A DNA stretch of 64,000 bases from Trichosphaerium sp. ATCC 40318. Lineage: Eukaryota > Discosea > Flabellinia > Trichosidae. The notes beneath the pieces were generated by a model. That model searched no databases and had not been told where the DNA came from. It saw nothing but the letters and a program-made list of their open reading frames with translations. Of the stretch, positions 60,947 to 64,000 are shown one piece after another. Location: assembly GCA_038496445.1 (NCBI GenBank), contig JALMLS010000376.1, positions 1-64,000 on the forward strand, written 5' to 3'. The stretch's first letter is position 1; the number at the start of each line of letters is the position of its first letter. The position numbers and the translations under genes were made by a program.

Positions 60947-62415
60947 CTATAACTTAGCATATAACGCTTGTAGCATTTTTGCAATAAACTTTGGAATATC
61001 CTTTTCTTTTAGGAATATTTGATTACGAATATAATCAGGTACTAATAATTCATCGTCATTATCATCATTTCCAAAAGAAATATTGGTAGGTTTATACTCA
61101 ACATGATCATCTTCTAATCCGAAAGAGATCTCAAACGATACCTCTAATAGAAAATTTTAATAAGGTCATTTTGTTGGCAGGTGTCAAACAACGAAAAAAC
61201 CAAAATATAAGTAAAAAAAAAACCAAAGAAGTAGGTTTAACTTTTTGTTAAGTTACTACGTTCTTTTGTTTGATGACGCTCTGTTATGAAAAAAAAAAGT
61301 GATTTCTACGCACCTCGGCCCATTTCCTTATTCTGACAAGTACAAGCAATTACACCGTCTTCAAGTGGGTTGACAACGAGGATTTCATTCCAAAATTGTT
61401 CCTTCCTCGTTTGCAATTCGACATCTTTGTCTGAAGTACTTTCTTCAGGTGCCTTTTCACTAATTGTAGCTTTTTCTTTCAAAAAAGACACATTGTCGCC
61501 GATAGTTGATAACTGTGTAAATACTTTCTCATCTACGTCAAAGAATGAGCAACTGGGGTTTTCATCAAATTGAATAAAAAAAAAACTTTTTGGGAATACG
61601 CAAATATTGAGACGTACACATGCTATCCATGCGTGTATTCTCCTTCTCGTCTTTCTCTTCAAGTTTTACTTTAAGCTCACGCCTCTTTTCGCACTCCTCT
61701 TCAAGTTGTGTATTCAAATCATCGTTTTTCTTTTCAAGTTTCTTATACTTGTTCTTTAAGACTGTAAATGATTCTTCTATATCTCCAGATGATTCCATAA
61801 TACTACGTTGTTGTTCGAAGCACTTATGAAGCTTTTCGTACTTCCCTGCGTCTTTTTTCAGTTTTGCTGTTAACGTGTCATTGCTCGCTTTCAAAGTTTT
61901 GTTGGAGGCGGTCAAGGACTTGTTCTCTGTAGACAGGGATTTGTTGGTGCTCGTAAGCTGTTTGTTCTCGCTCTTGGCACTCTTTAATTGCGCTTCAATT
62001 TTTTCAAGTTTCGCTTTGAGTGTATTGTAATCGGCTTTAGACTGTGATAGCTCTTCTTGAGCTATAGAGAATTTTTTTAGTGTCGGTTAAACGATTTTGT
62101 AGGTACTAACCTTTTAAAAGGGCTGCTTCACTCTCACGCGCTACCTCTCGTATGTTCAGTGCTTTTGTCTGCGTATGTAAGTACTAAGAAGCCAATTGAA
62201 GTAATTTACCTTCAGCTTTGAGTATTTTTCTTTGTAGTCGTTTCCTTTGTCTCCTGTACGCGCACGTTTGCTTGAGCCGTTTTGCTCATTCTCATCATTG
62301 TAATGACGTTTTCTTGATTTGCTCTAACGGTTTTTATTAACACTTAGTCTCTTTATTTATCGCGTACACTATTAAGCGTTTTAGAATAGTCTGGGAAATG
62401 CTTGGTCTTGGACAT
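60947..62415 (-). CDS. Csm1/Pcs1-like chromosome segregation protein
   Basis: MSKTKHFPDYSKTLNS and a basic segment lead to a long coiled coil (IREVARESEAALLK, LTASNKTLKASNDTLTAKLK, LKNKYKKLEKKNDDLNTQLE). A globular end follows: FWNEILVVNPLEDGVIACTC, VSFEISFGLEDDHVEYKP, then ELLVPDYIRNQIFLKEKDIP and KFIAKMLQALYAKL. Coiled coil plus this LPDYL...I.F.....KF...+L pattern is that of Csm1/Pcs1, the monopolin subunit that clamps kinetochores or protects rDNA and centromere attachments in fungi. Conservation is weak, so another RWD-like kinetochore protein is possible. Five to six introns. Confidence 0.62.
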
Positions 62416-62532
62416 TGCGCGGGAAATACGTATTTGAAAAAAACACGACTTTACTTTGACTTTTTTTTTTCTTTGTAGAAAATGAGGCTGCGTAGATCAC
62501 TTTTTTAATATTACAACGTCACTCATTTACTA

Positions 62533-64000
62533 TTATGATGACTGCAAGCTATTTAACTGTTTTTGTAGTTCTTTTTGCTTCATGTTACTCTTTGCAATGA
62601 CAACGTAGAGATTATCTCTAGCTTTTTCAAGCTGTTTATATTTTGCTTCCCATTCGGCTATAGCCTTGTCTTTGACATCCAATTGTTCTCGCAATTGCTT
62701 TACGTCATCGCTAGATTCTGGTGCATGGCTGGTTCCGTTTTGCTGACCATTGAACTACACAAATGTGAGGAGGAATAAAAAGATAAGGTAACAAAAAAAT
62801 TTGTAAAAAAGCGTACATTTGCTTGAAGTTTTTGTGCTTTTAGAATATCCATTTCTCTCTTTACTGAGAACAACTCAGCTTCCAAGGTTGTGATTTTTGT
62901 ATTAAGTGCAATTTTATCTTTCATGAGTATCTGAACACGTGGATCAGTGCCATTCTGTGTTCCCTTCGAAAAAAAAATTAGACATGTAGCGATGGTGGAG
63001 TTCTTTTGTACCGAGCTTGTTTGTGATTGTTCCAAAGCCTTGTTCTTGGCTTTCAAATCCTCTATTTGCTTCAATAGCTGAGCCTTTTCTCTTTTTATTT
63101 TAGAAAGTTCTTCGTCTTGATCTCTAATGATTTTCTTATAAGGAGCAACCATGTCAAAATTTTGAGAACTTGAAGATCTAAAAGCATAAAAACATTAGTA
63201 CTTCAAGCTAAACAGTTATAACATACGCCCCAGCCTCTTGTTTTTGCGGTGCATCGTAATGGTGTGGTTGTCTCCCAAGTTTTGCCAATGTACTATCTAC
63301 ACAGGAGTTTAGAACAAACGTGTATGAACAAGAGGAAGAAGGAGAAAAAAAAGAGAAAACATACCATAAACTACATTAAACAAATCCGTAAAGTAGCTAT
63401 CGTAAAAAATCATCTTTGTTTCGTCTTGATTCTGTAATACAACCTATAAAATAGCCAGTATTGAGCAAATAATTTGTATTTAATAGCGGTACATACCTTG
63501 CCTTGTTCTGCATTTATAAAGTCTTCGCTTTTTTTTAAATGCTCAAGTTTACCAGCAAAGATATCCTTGCCAATCTTATTCAACACAATCGAACGAACGC
63601 GCTCTCTGAATACAGTAAGCACAATCACATCAAATTCTTTTACGTACCCATCTGTTGCACCAAGGCAAATCGCCAAAATAAGGGCACTAAGGCCAGTGAC
63701 ATGAAAATTTCCAGAGAGTTGTGTTACGGTATTTACAAGCTAGAAAACAACCCCATCAGAATATGTGTCTCATAAAAAGAATCAACGTACGAATGTTATG
63801 TTGGCTGAACTTTGAAGGAACGATGCTTTGACCTCTTCACAGTCATGTAGCCATGTACAAAGTAACCGAAGTAAGCCCTAATAGATAAAAAATGAGCAAT
63901 TGGTGGTTGACAAGCAACAAAAGAAAAAGGAAAGTAAAAAGGGAGCGTACAATTTGTATTTGGAGATGGACTTGTTGTTTTACTGCTTGTATTAGTGCCT
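62533..64000 (-). CDS. Coiled-coil protein, 5' part beyond the window
   Basis: Runs off the right edge, so its start and N-terminal part are missing. Visible exons include DGYVKEFDVIVLTVFRERV and IVLNKIGKDIFAGKLEHLKK, then a coiled coil (YKKIIRDQDEELSKIKREKA, LNTKITTLEAELFSVKREMD, REQLDVKDKAIAEWEAKYKQ, KQKELQKQLNSLQSS-stop). Introns are short with GTAC donors. Too little non-coiled sequence is seen to name it. Confidence 0.7.

Overview
This window is nuclear DNA of a eukaryote, most likely a fast-evolving protist. Evidence: a minus-strand rRNA operon (SSU, a spacer, LSU) followed by about 27 protein genes, nearly all cut by spliceosomal introns. Introns are mostly 30-60 nt, with a strong GTACGT-like donor and a short AT-rich tail ending in AG. 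Genes lie on both strands, often 50-350 nt apart. The lineage cannot be fixed by eye. The SSU is very divergent: its 530 loop reads CAGCACCCGCGG, it has a GATTAGAGACCC segment, and it carries AT-rich expansions. Recognisable proteins (CTC1, BUB3, TFIIH p52, TFIIIC102, ArfGAP, dynamitin, a mitochondrial carrier) indicate a complex, mitochondrion-bearing cell.

Layout. 65-7136: rRNA operon read right to left, LSU interrupted by AT-rich segments, no recognisable 5.8S. 7137-10269: intergenic spacer upstream of the SSU, holding an array of about seven 50-65 nt hairpin elements (7832-8619) whose stems show compensatory base changes. 10270-26253: a minus-strand run of genes: ankyrin-CLU-TPR protein, TFIIH p52/TFB2, a coiled-coil protein, a PH-like plus leucine-rich-repeat protein, two unrecognised genes, a GT37-type fucosyltransferase and a small membrane protein. 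26294-41579: a small plus-strand gene, a CTC1-like telomere protein (-), an ADP-ribosylglycohydrolase-like protein (+), an RS-RRM-RS splicing factor (+), an F-box/MORN-variant/tudor-knot protein (-), a small gene, a WH2-acidic protein (-) and an SLC25A39/40-like carrier (-). 41955-64000: ArfGAP1 (+), Cfd1/NUBP2-like scaffold (+), dynamitin (-), BUB3 (+), DNAJC25-like (-), an unrecognised nuclear coiled-coil protein (+), TFIIIC102 (-), cathepsin L (+), acyl-CoA synthetase (+), a Csm1/Pcs1-like protein (-) and a 5'-partial coiled-coil gene (-).

The genes do not form one pathway. They are mostly housekeeping: transcription and splicing (TFB2, TFIIIC102, SR protein), chromosome maintenance and segregation (CTC1, BUB3, Csm1-like), membrane traffic and cytoskeleton (ArfGAP, dynamitin, WH2 protein), protein folding and turnover (DNAJC25, cathepsin L, F-box). 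The items most worth following are the structured hairpin array in the rDNA spacer, the CTC1 candidate, and several unusual domain combinations or losses. All gene models were built by eye by joining open frames at plausible splice sites. Gene ends set by a stop codon are firmer than internal exon borders or starts.
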